Shown here piece after piece: positions 15,427 to 22,894 of a stretch of DNA of 23,256 nucleotides. The DNA lies in IMG/VR virus record IMGVR_UViG_3300034418_000227, positions 1-23,256 of that record, one strand, 5' to 3'. The notes under the pieces were generated by a model. The model was given only the letters and a program-made list of their open reading frames with translations, did no database searches and was not told the DNA's origin. The translations under genes were made by a program, and so were the position numbers. The first letter of the stretch is position 1. Each line of letters begins with the position of its first letter. Source of the DNA: a virus.

Positions 15427-18294
15427 ATGGCGCGTGATCTCAGCGAAGAAATGGATGAAATGGCAAAGGCTCAACAGATGGAAGCAATTTCATTTGCTGC
15501 GCCTGATGAGGTCACGACCGAGCAGCAGGATTTAGCGCCTGTCACGCCAGAAGAGATTATACAGCTTAACAACCCAGTATCATTGCCAGATGAGCCGGTG
15601 CAAGTTGCTAGCTTATTTGACGATGCGGTTACTGGCGCGGCTGCATTTATTAAGCGCAGAACTGCTGAGGCTGAAAAGCGTGTCACTGCAAAGATCCCAG
15701 AAAAAGATGTGCAAGTAATCGGCGGCAGCACAGTTATACGTCAAGCCAACCAAGAAGATATTGACGCGCTTGAGGGCGTTCTGAATATCACTTTTGAAAA
15801 GGGCTTGAACCTTCCAGCAATTATGAATGCGTCTGGCGATTTTGACCTTGCCGGTTATATGGCGAATGTCAAAGAGCTAAACAAAGATTTGTTTGAACGC
15901 GCTCGACGCGGCACGATAAATTATAACTCAATGCTAGAACTGGCAGAGCAGCAAGGCGCAGATCAGGTGCTGAAGAAATGGCTCACACGTCAGCCCGGCA
16001 GGGGCGATGTGGCTGAGGACGTTCTGGCCGGTTTGATATTGGCGCGAGATCTAACGCGCAAAACGCAAGAGGCTTTTGAGTTCGCTGCTGATGCAACTGA
16101 TCCAGAGATGCGCCGAAAATTATTTGCTGATGCCGCCCAGTACCTCACAATGGAATTTGCGATGTACTCAAACCTATCAGGCGCTGTTAGTGAAAGCGCC
16201 AGATTGATGCGGGCGATGCAGCAAGCGCAAACAGTGGGCATTGATTTGCGCCGCGCTGATGAGCTGCTAAACATATTAGAAAACGAAGGCGTTAATATTG
16301 AGCATCTTGGCAGCTTGTATTTGTCACTGCCAAACCCAGCCGCAAAAACAAAGCTAGTTAGAGGCATTATGCAACGTGGCGGCGATGTCCTGACTGAGAT
16401 ATTTATCAATTCAATTTTGTCGAACCCAGTCACACACGCCGTAAACATTGCTGGCAACTCAGTGTTTATGATCAGCAAGGGCGTTGAAGAAATGGTTGCC
16501 GGGGCTATTGGCAGCACTGGCGTAAATAGAATTAGGCCCGGCGGCGTTGACCCAAGAGATAGAGCCTATGCGCGTGATGGCCTGATTAGGCTTGAAACAA
16601 TTGGCACTAGCTTTATTGACGCACTTGTTGTATCAGGTAAGGCTTTTATAAAAGAAGAGGCTAGTGACTTTACTAGCAAAATTGATGTTAAGAATAAACG
16701 CGCTATTGGCGACACTGGTGACGTGGTCGAGATCTACAAGCAGATCAAAGACGGCAATGTTATGGCTGGGGCTTTAAACACTTTTGGAACCTACATTCGT
16801 ATGTCTGGCCGGTTTATGCTGGCAGAGGATGAGTTTTTTAAAGCAATGGCCTACCGCACGTCAATTAAGCAGCAAGCCCGCCAGCGCCAGTATGATTTTT
16901 ACGACCGGCTGGTGGAAGGCGGCACACCTAAATCCGAGGCGTCAGACTTGGCTGCTGCTGAGTACGTTAGAGCGCTTGAAAACCCAGACCAAAAAGCAAT
17001 GGAAACAGCGCGTGATGCAGCAAAAGTATTGACATTCCAAGGCGATTTGGGCGGCTTTGCTGGTGAGATGCAGGGCTTTATGTCGCATCCCGCTGTTAAA
17101 TTGTTTGGTGCGCCGTTCTTTAAAACGCCGGTCAATGTTATGAACGCCGTTGCAGAAAGATCACCCTTAGCGCTTTTATACCCCGATATCCGCAGGTCAT
17201 TACTTGCTGGTGGCCGTGAAGCCGACACAGCCTTAGCAAAGATTATGACTGGGTCTGCTCTAATGGTTGGCTTTGCGTGGATGGGCGGCGGGCTGCACAC
17301 GCCTGACAACAACATAATTATTATGGGGGCTGGCCCGACAAACCCCCAAGCGCGTCAGGCTATGGAGCGCCTTCGCCTCTATCCACACACTGTTAATTTT
17401 AAAATGGATGATGGCACATATCGCGGCGTAACTTACTCGCGCCTCGACCCGCTATCAGGCTTGCTGGCTATGTCGGCTGACTATGCGTATTACGCGCAGT
17501 ATGAGGATGATAACGGCACACTAGAAAATTTAACAACAGCCGCCGCGCTTGGTTTGTATAACTACGCAATGCAGCAGCCATTCTTGGATGGCGTGTCAGA
17601 CCTAGCCCGGATCTTAAATAACGCAGATCCTAAGTTGGCTTTTGAAGAGGCGCAGTCGTTCTTTGCTGAAAGAGCGACCACAGCCGGGCTGCAAATTATC
17701 CCAACTGTATCAGCTTTGGGGGCTGGCGTTGAGCGTGTTATGGATCCAACGGCATCAAGCACACTGTTGCCGGGCGAGGGGTTCTTTGGTGAAGACCCAA
17801 CATTGCTCAACCCTGCGGCTAGGGGCTTTTACACAGCAATCCAAAAAGCCAAGGCGCGGCATCCTATGTTTAGTGCAGATGTACCGCCATCCCTAAATTT
17901 ATGGGGCGAGGTTCGCACACAAGGTAACGGCGCTGGCTGGGAAATGTGGTCGCCTATCAGGATTATGGACGCAAAATATGAAGGGCTTGACCGGGAAATG
18001 ATGGAGCTTGGTGATGGCTTGTCGATGCCGAGCAAGCGCATCAGTGGTGTTATTCTTAATAACGAGCAATACAATTCGTTGATCTACGCGCTGAACCAGC
18101 CAGATCCTTCATTGCCTATGTTAAAAGACGCGCTGTCAGATTTGTTGTATTCGCCAATTTATGACCAGCTAGAAACTAAAGAGGACAAGCTAGACGCGAT
18201 GAAAGCAATTTATAACAAGTATTCCAGCGCGGCTCGCAAGATCATAATGGTTCAATACCCAGAACTGCGAGAGCGGGTAGCGGAAAATCAGTAA
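15427..18294 (+). CDS. Large internal virion (DNA ejection) protein 2
   Basis: This 955-aa protein starts behind AAAAAGGAT. After an acidic N-terminus, it has long helices. Next comes the most conserved stretch of a large podophage ejection-protein family: T-E-I-F-I-N-S-I-L-S-N-P-V-T-H-A-V-N-I-A-G-N (about 324-346), G-T-Y-I-R-M-S-G-R-F-M-L-A-E-D-E-F-F-K-A-M-A-Y-R (about 452-475), and a hydrophobic segment I-M-T-G-S-A-L-M-V-G-F-A-W-M-G-G-G near 606. The second half ends in charged helices. It takes the gp16-like place (T7 gp16 is 1318 aa), but the N-terminal transglycosylase domain of T7 gp16 is not recognisable. It probably acts in the cell envelope during DNA entry. Confidence 0.78.
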   Translation: MARDLSEEMDEMAKAQQMEAISFAAPDEVTTEQQDLAPVTPEEIIQLNNPVSLPDEPVQVASLFDDAVTGAAAFIKRRTAEAEKRVTAKIPEKDVQVIGGSTVIRQANQEDIDALEGVLNITFEKGLNLPAIMNASGDFDLAGYMANVKELNKDLFERARRGTINYNSMLELAEQQGADQVLKKWLTRQPGRGDVAEDVLAGLILARDLTRKTQEAFEFAADATDPEMRRKLFADAAQYLTMEFAMYSNLSGAVSESARLMRAMQQAQTVGIDLRRADELLNILENEGVNIEHLGSLYLSLPNPAAKTKLVRGIMQRGGDVLTEIFINSILSNPVTHAVNIAGNSVFMISKGVEEMVAGAIGSTGVNRIRPGGVDPRDRAYARDGLIRLETIGTSFIDALVVSGKAFIKEEASDFTSKIDVKNKRAIGDTGDVVEIYKQIKDGNVMAGALNTFGTYIRMSGRFMLAEDEFFKAMAYRTSIKQQARQRQYDFYDRLVEGGTPKSEASDLAAAEYVRALENPDQKAMETARDAAKVLTFQGDLGGFAGEMQGFMSHPAVKLFGAPFFKTPVNVMNAVAERSPLALLYPDIRRSLLAGGREADTALAKIMTGSALMVGFAWMGGGLHTPDNNIIIMGAGPTNPQARQAMERLRLYPHTVNFKMDDGTYRGVTYSRLDPLSGLLAMSADYAYYAQYEDDNGTLENLTTAAALGLYNYAMQQPFLDGVSDLARILNNADPKLAFEEAQSFFAERATTAGLQIIPTVSALGAGVERVMDPTASSTLLPGEGFFGEDPTLLNPAARGFYTAIQKAKARHPMFSADVPPSLNLWGEVRTQGNGAGWEMWSPIRIMDAKYEGLDREMMELGDGLSMPSKRISGVILNNEQYNSLIYALNQPDPSLPMLKDALSDLLYSPIYDQLETKEDKLDAMKAIYNKYSSAARKIIMVQYPELRERVAENQ

Positions 18295-18330
18295 ATGGTG
18301 TATTATTCACGGCAGAATGTGAGGCATTAA

Positions 18331-20484
18331 ATGGCAGATTACAATATCAACGCAATTACACGACGTGTCGTGTTTACCGGGTCAGCGGGTGTTGGGCCGT
18401 ATGCCTTTTCGTTTGAGGTGCTTGATCAAAACGATGTAGCCGTTTATTTCAACACCACATCGCTGACACTAACAACAGACTACACCGTGACCATCAACGC
18501 CAATGGCACTGGATCAGTCACCCTTGTAACTGGGTCGGGTGTTCCGACAACACCAACGGCATCAGACACTGTTATTATTATCGGTGCCAGAGACATTGAG
18601 CGCGTCACAGACTTTGTTACAGCCGGTGACTTGCTTGCGTCTAGCCTTAATGAACAGCTTGATGCTTTGACAATTATTAACCAGCAGTTAGCCGAAGAAG
18701 GTCAGCGCTCAATGCGAGCGCCTGTTTATGACCCGGCACTGGTGGCTGACGGCGGCACACTTGACATGACCTTGCCCGCCAAGGCTGATCGCGTTGACGC
18801 GGTTCTGGCATTTGACACTGATGGCAACCCGACCAAAGGGCCAACGGTGTCTGGAATTACAACTGTGACAGACTTGGCCGCTGACATTGCTACACTGGCT
18901 GACATTGAAGATGGCACTGTAGCCACTGACGCTATTAGCAATACAGCCGCTATTGCTTCTGATGTGACGACTGTTGGCGGTATTGCGTCTAACGTAACCA
19001 CAGTAGCAGGGATTTCTGCTGACGTTACTACTGTTGCTAATAATGTTTCAGGCGTTAATTCGTTTGCTCAAAAGTATCGCATTGGAGCATCAGACCCAAC
19101 AACAAGCCTTGATGAAGGTGATTTGTTTTACAATACCACATCAGACGAATTAAAGGTTTACAACGGAACGGCTTGGGAAACAGGAGTGCAAGGTGCTTCT
19201 GGATTATTGTCTTTAACTGGCGGCACGATGACAGGAAACATTGCTTTTTCTGGAAGTCAAACCTTTGATGGTCGTGATCTTTCGGCAGACGGTACTAAAT
19301 TGGACGGTATCGAAAGCAATGCGACTGCCGATCAAACTGGTGCAGAAATTAAAGCTCTCTATGAAACAGAAGCTAATGCTTTTACCGATGCACAATTTAC
19401 CAAACTGGCCGGAATTGAAACGTCAGCAACAGCAGACCAAACAGCATCAGAAATTCGTGCATTGGTTGAAAGTGCAAGTGATAGCAACGTGTTCACTGAT
19501 GCTGACCATACTAAGCTAAACGGCATTGCTACTGGGGCGACAGTTTACAGCGATAACAATGTTGACGCTCATTTAAACACATCAACAGCGTCAGCAAGTG
19601 AAGTTCTTAGTTGGAATGGGTCTGACTATGACTGGATTAGCTCTGGAACTAAACTTTTTGACGAAAGTTATGATGGTACTTCAACACTTCCATCCGCAAC
19701 AGGTACAAATTCTGTCGCCGTTGGGGTTGAGGCAGAAGCCGATAGTTTACAAGCATCAGCTTTTGGGTTTGGGGCATTAGCAAAAGGTAGTTATTCTTTA
19801 GCCCTTGGTACATCTTATGCTGGTGGCGCAAACAGCGTTGCAATAGGAATTGGAGATAATAACGCGGCTTGGGGGGCGGAGGACACTGCACAATACGGTA
19901 TCGCTATTGGTTGGCGAGCTTATAGTAAAGCTTATAATAGTATTTCGATTGGTAGCGACTCAAGGGCATCTGGAAATAATAGCATCTCCCTAGGAACAAG
20001 TGCAGACGCACAAAAGAGTGCATCTGTCGCAATTGGTCATTCAGCAGATGCTGATGTTGTTGGAAAGTTTGCTTATTCTAATCGTTCTAACACTTCATCT
20101 AATCGTGCTCAAGGTGGTTATTATATTTTAGACAAAACTACCACTGACGCAACACCTACTCTCATCCCCAACGCTCCTTCAGTGCTGTTAAATTCTGCGA
20201 CAAGTTTCTCTGGTACAATTATCGCTAGAGAAAGCGCGGCGGCTGGTAGCGATTATGCTAGTTGGGAAATTAAAGGCGCAATGTTGAAAAATGGTGCAGG
20301 AACTTGTGTTCTAGGCAACGGCATTGTTAATAAAATTTACGCAACATCAGGTGCGTCTACTTGGGCAGTTTCTCTTTCGGCGGATGCTTATGGGTCAAAT
20401 TTAAAAATACAGGTTACTGGACAAGCCAGCACTAACATACTCTGGGTTGCAACCGTTAACACATCGGAGGTTACATACGCGTAA
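18331..20484 (+). CDS. Tail fibre 1: T7-type N-terminus, repeats, YadA-like head, distal domain
   Basis: This 717-aa protein has residues 1-150 (D-Y-N-I-N-A-I-T-R-R-V-V-F-T-G-S, G-P-Y-A-F-S-F-E-V-L) matching the T7 gp17-type N-terminal anchor that binds the tail. T-V-A/V-T-T-V-A-type repeats follow near 205-245, then an L-T-G-G-T-M-T-G-N-I segment and two 35-37 aa repeats (321-392). Residues 460-577 are about eight 14-residue units of NSVAIG/NSISIG type, the left-handed beta-roll of YadA-like adhesin heads. The distal part has T-T-D-A-T-P-T-L-I and ends in V-T-Y-A, a receptor-binding candidate. GC falls from about 58% near the start to about 35% in the beta-roll. The start follows GTGAGG; the stop overlaps fibre 2 as TAATG. 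Confidence 0.9.
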   Translation: MADYNINAITRRVVFTGSAGVGPYAFSFEVLDQNDVAVYFNTTSLTLTTDYTVTINANGTGSVTLVTGSGVPTTPTASDTVIIIGARDIERVTDFVTAGDLLASSLNEQLDALTIINQQLAEEGQRSMRAPVYDPALVADGGTLDMTLPAKADRVDAVLAFDTDGNPTKGPTVSGITTVTDLAADIATLADIEDGTVATDAISNTAAIASDVTTVGGIASNVTTVAGISADVTTVANNVSGVNSFAQKYRIGASDPTTSLDEGDLFYNTTSDELKVYNGTAWETGVQGASGLLSLTGGTMTGNIAFSGSQTFDGRDLSADGTKLDGIESNATADQTGAEIKALYETEANAFTDAQFTKLAGIETSATADQTASEIRALVESASDSNVFTDADHTKLNGIATGATVYSDNNVDAHLNTSTASASEVLSWNGSDYDWISSGTKLFDESYDGTSTLPSATGTNSVAVGVEAEADSLQASAFGFGALAKGSYSLALGTSYAGGANSVAIGIGDNNAAWGAEDTAQYGIAIGWRAYSKAYNSISIGSDSRASGNNSISLGTSADAQKSASVAIGHSADADVVGKFAYSNRSNTSSNRAQGGYYILDKTTTDATPTLIPNAPSVLLNSATSFSGTIIARESAAAGSDYASWEIKGAMLKNGAGTCVLGNGIVNKIYATSGASTWAVSLSADAYGSNLKIQVTGQASTNILWVATVNTSEVTYA
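19291..19506 (+). repeat. Two-unit fibre repeat cassette, copy in fibre 1
   Basis: This encodes two tandem units of 35 and 37 residues (G-T-K-L-D-G-I-E...T-D-A-Q; F-T-K-L-A-G-I-E...T-D-A-D), plus a partial third that continues H-T-K-L-N-G-I-A. Each unit carries A-T-A-D-Q-T-x-x-E-I. Fibre 2 holds the same cassette with identical unit lengths. Confidence 0.85.
19708..20061 (+). repeat. YadA-like beta-roll repeats in fibre 1
   Basis: About eight degenerate 14-residue units encode N-S-V-A-V-G, S-Y-S-L-A-L-G, N-S-V-A-I-G, Y-G-I-A-I-G, N-S-I-S-I-G, N-S-I-S-L-G and A-S-V-A-I-G followed by x-x-A-x-A. One unit is lengthened by a D-N-N-A-A-W-G-A-E-D insertion. This is the signature of trimeric adhesin head domains. 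Confidence 0.88.
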
Positions 20485-21734
20485 TGGGAAAAATTGAACT
20501 AGACCACACAGGCTCCGGCAGCGGTGTTACGTTAAGCTCTGACGGTACTAACTTATTATTAGATGGCTCTGCTATTGGCGGTGCTGGTGGCGGCGGTGAT
20601 TTGCTGGCTGCCAACAATTTATCTGATTTAGATAATGCAGCAACAGCAAGAACCAATTTAGGACTAGGCACTGCGGCAACAACCGCAGCTTCGGCCTACG
20701 CCACGGCGGCTCAAGGAGCAACGGCTGATGCTGCGTTGCCACGCACTGGCGGTGCAATGACTGGTGCTATTACTACAAACAGCACTTTTGATGGTCGTGA
20801 TGTGGCTACAGATGGTGCCAAGCTCGATGGCATAGAAGCCGGAGCTACTGCTGACCAAACTGGCGCAGAAATCAAGACTGCTTATGAAGCAGAAGCAAAT
20901 GCGTTTACAGATGCACAGTTTACCAAACTAGCTGGCATTGAGGCTGGAGCGACTGCTGATCAAAGTGATGCTGAAATCAAAACCGCTTATGAAAATAACA
21001 GCAACACTAACGCCTTTACAGATGCAGACCATACAAAGCTCGATGGCATTGCAGCAGGCGCAAATAACTATGTCCACCCAAACCACACTGGCGAAGTCAC
21101 CAGCACAGCCGATGGCGCAACGGTTATTGCTGATAATGTTGTTGATGAAGCTAATCTCAAAGTATCTAATGCCCCAACCAATGGTTACTTTTTATCAGCG
21201 CAATCTGGTGCGGCTGGTGGTTTAACGTGGGCTGCTGTATCTGGCGGCGGCGGTGCTTGGAATTTAATCAGCACAACAACAGTTACAAGCACTGTAAGCA
21301 CAGTGGATTTTACATCAATCGGTTCATATAATAAATATGTTCTGAAATGGGATTGCACGATGAACGCCACTGCCATTGTAAAAATACAGATTTATGACAA
21401 TGGCACTCTTGTAACGTCAAGCGATTATGTAATGCTTCGCGGTGCGTTTGCTTCATACTTGGCGGTTCAAACAACCTTTTCTGGAATACTCACAAGTGCT
21501 GGATTAAACAAACAAATTGGTCAGCTAGAAATCAGCGCAGTAGAACCTCGATTGCCTTTTAAAATGGAGACTGCTGGCATTTCAGGGACAGGCGACAATG
21601 GCGAAAGAACTTTCACGGCGGGCGCATTGAAATCGACATATTCATTGACTTCTTTTACGGGTCTAAGGTTTGGAACCACTGGTAGCAATAATATTGATAC
21701 TGGTCGATTTTCTTTGTACGGCTTGAGCCAGTAG
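20484..21734 (+). CDS. Tail fibre 2 (accessory fibre) sharing repeats with fibre 1
   Basis: This 416-aa protein starts at the TAATG overlap, with CGGAGG upstream. It lacks the T7-type N-terminal anchor. Instead it opens M-G-K-I-E-L-D-H-T-G-S-G-S-G-V-T-L-S-S-D-G and a glycine-rich hinge, then L-S-D-L-D-N-A-A-T-A-R-T-N-L-G-L-G. That NLSDLxNxxTARxNLGLG motif is common in phage fibres. Residues 111-182 repeat the cassette of fibre 1. The C-terminal 150 residues (I-S-T-T-T-V-T-S...R-F-S-L-Y-G-L) form a different beta-rich domain, probably the ligand-binding tip. It may attach to fibre 1 or to another tail protein; no anchor is visible. Confidence 0.85.
   Translation: MGKIELDHTGSGSGVTLSSDGTNLLLDGSAIGGAGGGGDLLAANNLSDLDNAATARTNLGLGTAATTAASAYATAAQGATADAALPRTGGAMTGAITTNSTFDGRDVATDGAKLDGIEAGATADQTGAEIKTAYEAEANAFTDAQFTKLAGIEAGATADQSDAEIKTAYENNSNTNAFTDADHTKLDGIAAGANNYVHPNHTGEVTSTADGATVIADNVVDEANLKVSNAPTNGYFLSAQSGAAGGLTWAAVSGGGGAWNLISTTTVTSTVSTVDFTSIGSYNKYVLKWDCTMNATAIVKIQIYDNGTLVTSSDYVMLRGAFASYLAVQTTFSGILTSAGLNKQIGQLEISAVEPRLPFKMETAGISGTGDNGERTFTAGALKSTYSLTSFTGLRFGTTGSNNIDTGRFSLYGLSQ
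20814..21029 (+). repeat. Two-unit fibre repeat cassette, copy in fibre 2
   Basis: The same 35- plus 37-residue arrangement as in fibre 1. By hand alignment the first unit is identical at 29 of 35 positions and the second at 23 of 37. Many DNA differences are synonymous, so the duplication or exchange is not very recent. Confidence 0.85.
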
Positions 21735-21744
21735 GGGTTTTGAT

Positions 21745-22011
21745 ATGAATAAAATGGTTAATGGCGTTCTTGTTGAGATGACCGATGCAGAAATTGCAAC
21801 GGCAAATGCTGAACGAGATGATTACATAAACAATCTGTTGCCAATTGATGTTCGTAACCAGCGTGACAGGTTACTTGCTGAGACAGACTGGATGGCTTTG
21901 AGTGATGTTACTATGTCTAATGCTTGGACTGCCTATCGACAAGCATTGCGTGATATTCCAGCACAAGCTGGGTTTCCTTTTAGCGTAACTTGGCCGACTA
22001 AGCCGGAGTAA
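21745..22011 (+). CDS. Phage tail fibre assembly chaperone-like protein
   Basis: This 88-aa protein begins 10 nt after the fibre 2 stop, behind AGGGG. The N-terminal part is variable (V-N-G-V-L-V-E-M-T-D-A-E-I). The C-terminal half has R-N-Q-R-D-R-L-L-A-E-T-D-W-M-A-L-S-D, then W-T-A-Y-R-Q-A-L-R-D-I-P and F-P-x-x-V-T-W-P-T-K-P. This is the classic pattern of the phage tail assembly chaperone family (Phage_tail_APC type: RNxLLxxTDW, YRQALRD, WPxxP). Members usually sit just downstream of fibre genes and help fold or trimerise them, so the context agrees. Confidence 0.88.
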   Translation: MNKMVNGVLVEMTDAEIATANAERDDYINNLLPIDVRNQRDRLLAETDWMALSDVTMSNAWTAYRQALRDIPAQAGFPFSVTWPTKPE

Positions 22012-22015
22012 AACT

Positions 22016-22192
22016 ATGAACGAAGAAAACAAAGTCATTCTGGATGTTGCTGCTGGCACCGGCACGTTTGCGGCCTATATGGCTATGGTGCCGGATTTTG
22101 TGGCTTTGTTTACCGGGATTTGGGTCTTGATACGCATCATTGAAACCGATAGCGTCAAAGTCATAATCAAAAAGCTACAAGGTCGTGTTTAA
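22016..22192 (+). CDS. Small holin-like membrane protein
   Basis: This 58-aa frame begins with ATG at 22016, 5 bases after the chaperone stop. Residues 17-42 are hydrophobic (T-F-A-A-Y-M-A-M-V-P-D-F-V-A-L-F-T-G-I-W-V-L-I), forming one or two membrane segments split by a Pro-Asp. After this comes a charged tail, R-I-I-E-T-D-S-V-K-V-I-I-K-K-L. Small membrane proteins ending in I-R-I-x-E-T-x-x-V occur downstream of fibre genes in marine podophages and are often called holins. Lysis function is inferred from size, topology and place only. Confidence 0.6.
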   Translation: MNEENKVILDVAAGTGTFAAYMAMVPDFVALFTGIWVLIRIIETDSVKVIIKKLQGRV

Positions 22193-22388
22193 AGCAATCG
22201 TACTTGCTTGCTCTTTAAGCGCCCCACAAAACTGCATTGAGCTACATGATTTTCGCGGGCCTTGGCCGTCCTATGAGGCTTGTGTCGAGCGAGTGTATGA
22301 GATGGCAGAGGACGTTGGTAAGTTGCCCGGCGACTTTCTCGCCAAGTCTTACAAGTGCCTGCCACTCAGGAAAGGAATGCTGTCCTAA
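22185..22388 (+). CDS. Small cysteine-containing protein of unknown function
   Basis: This 67-aa frame starts with GTG, 8 nt inside the holin-like gene, and ends in TAATG. The protein opens M-F-K-A-I-V-L-A-C-S-L, a short hydrophobic stretch. It carries four cysteines (positions 9, 17, 33, 58) with R-G-P-W-P-S-Y-E-A-C-V-E-R and a final C-L-P. Small marine phage proteins with M-F-x-A-I-V-L and R-G-P-Y-x-T-x-x-A-C patterns exist, without assigned role. The hydrophobic start is short for a signal peptide. Paired cysteines would suit an exported, disulfide-bonded protein, but this is not proven. Confidence 0.7.
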   Translation: MFKAIVLACSLSAPQNCIELHDFRGPWPSYEACVERVYEMAEDVGKLPGDFLAKSYKCLPLRKGMLS

Positions 22389-22894
22389 TGGAGCCTATCA
22401 GTACAGCCCTAATGGCCGTTAGCGCCGCGTCAAATGCCATAGCTTTTATCAAGGCTAGGGTTAATGACGTGCAATCTGTGGCTGATTTGTCGGAGCAAAT
22501 AGGCACGTTATTCTCGGCACAGAAAAAACTAAACGAGGAGCGCAACAAGCAAGCAGGCGTTGGAGACATTAGTTTTAAGGGTTCAATTGACGCAGTGCTT
22601 GAGGCGAAGCGGCTTAATGAGGAAATGCAGCAAATCGCCACAATGATAAATATGCGTTGGCCGAAACCAGCCGATCAGCCGTCGACTTGGCAAGAGATCA
22701 TCAACCACCACAACAAGGCTTTGCGCGAACAGAAAGAGGCTCGATTAAAAGCTCAGAGAGAGGCCGCTATAGCGCATGACGAAGCTATTGAGAACATGAA
22801 AATCGGACTAGCTATTTTGGTTTTGACGGTTGTTGTGATAGGTTTGTTCATCGCGGTGATGGTGTCGAGTGCTGGAGCTATAGGGCTTAGATGA
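22388..22894 (+). CDS. MEPISTAL-type protein with C-terminal membrane segment
   Basis: I choose the ATG at 22388 (TAATG overlap, AGGAAAGGA upstream), giving 168 aa starting MEPISTALMAVSAASNAIAF. Longer in-frame reading would overlap the previous gene. The MEPISTAL opening, E-E-R-N-K-Q-A-G-V-G-D and W-Q-E-I-I-N-H-H-N-K-A are shared with a conserved small protein of marine podophages whose function I do not know. The middle is helical and charged, with K-E-A-R-L-K-A-Q-R-E-A-A coiled coil at about 110-135. Residues about 139-160 form a strong membrane segment. Neighbours suggest a lysis or envelope role, but no lytic motif is present. Confidence 0.75.
   Translation: MEPISTALMAVSAASNAIAFIKARVNDVQSVADLSEQIGTLFSAQKKLNEERNKQAGVGDISFKGSIDAVLEAKRLNEEMQQIATMINMRWPKPADQPSTWQEIINHHNKALREQKEARLKAQREAAIAHDEAIENMKIGLAILVLTVVVIGLFIAVMVSSAGAIGLR

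Noticed and set aside
16784-17032. 82-codon alternative frame inside the 955-aa ejection protein, and similar internal frames across the large genes
   Set aside because: They are entirely contained in strongly supported coding frames and have no ribosome site or domain pattern.
18301-18306. TATTAT as a -10 for a fibre promoter
   Set aside because: The -35 position holds TAGCGG-like sequence with almost no match to consensus, and the gap is only 36 bases.
22185-22388. Outer-membrane spanin lipoprotein reading of the 67-aa protein (V-L-A-C near the N-terminus)
   Set aside because: The hydrophobic stretch before Cys9 is only about five residues, too short for a lipoprotein signal, and the sequence lacks a spanin-like Pro-rich tail.
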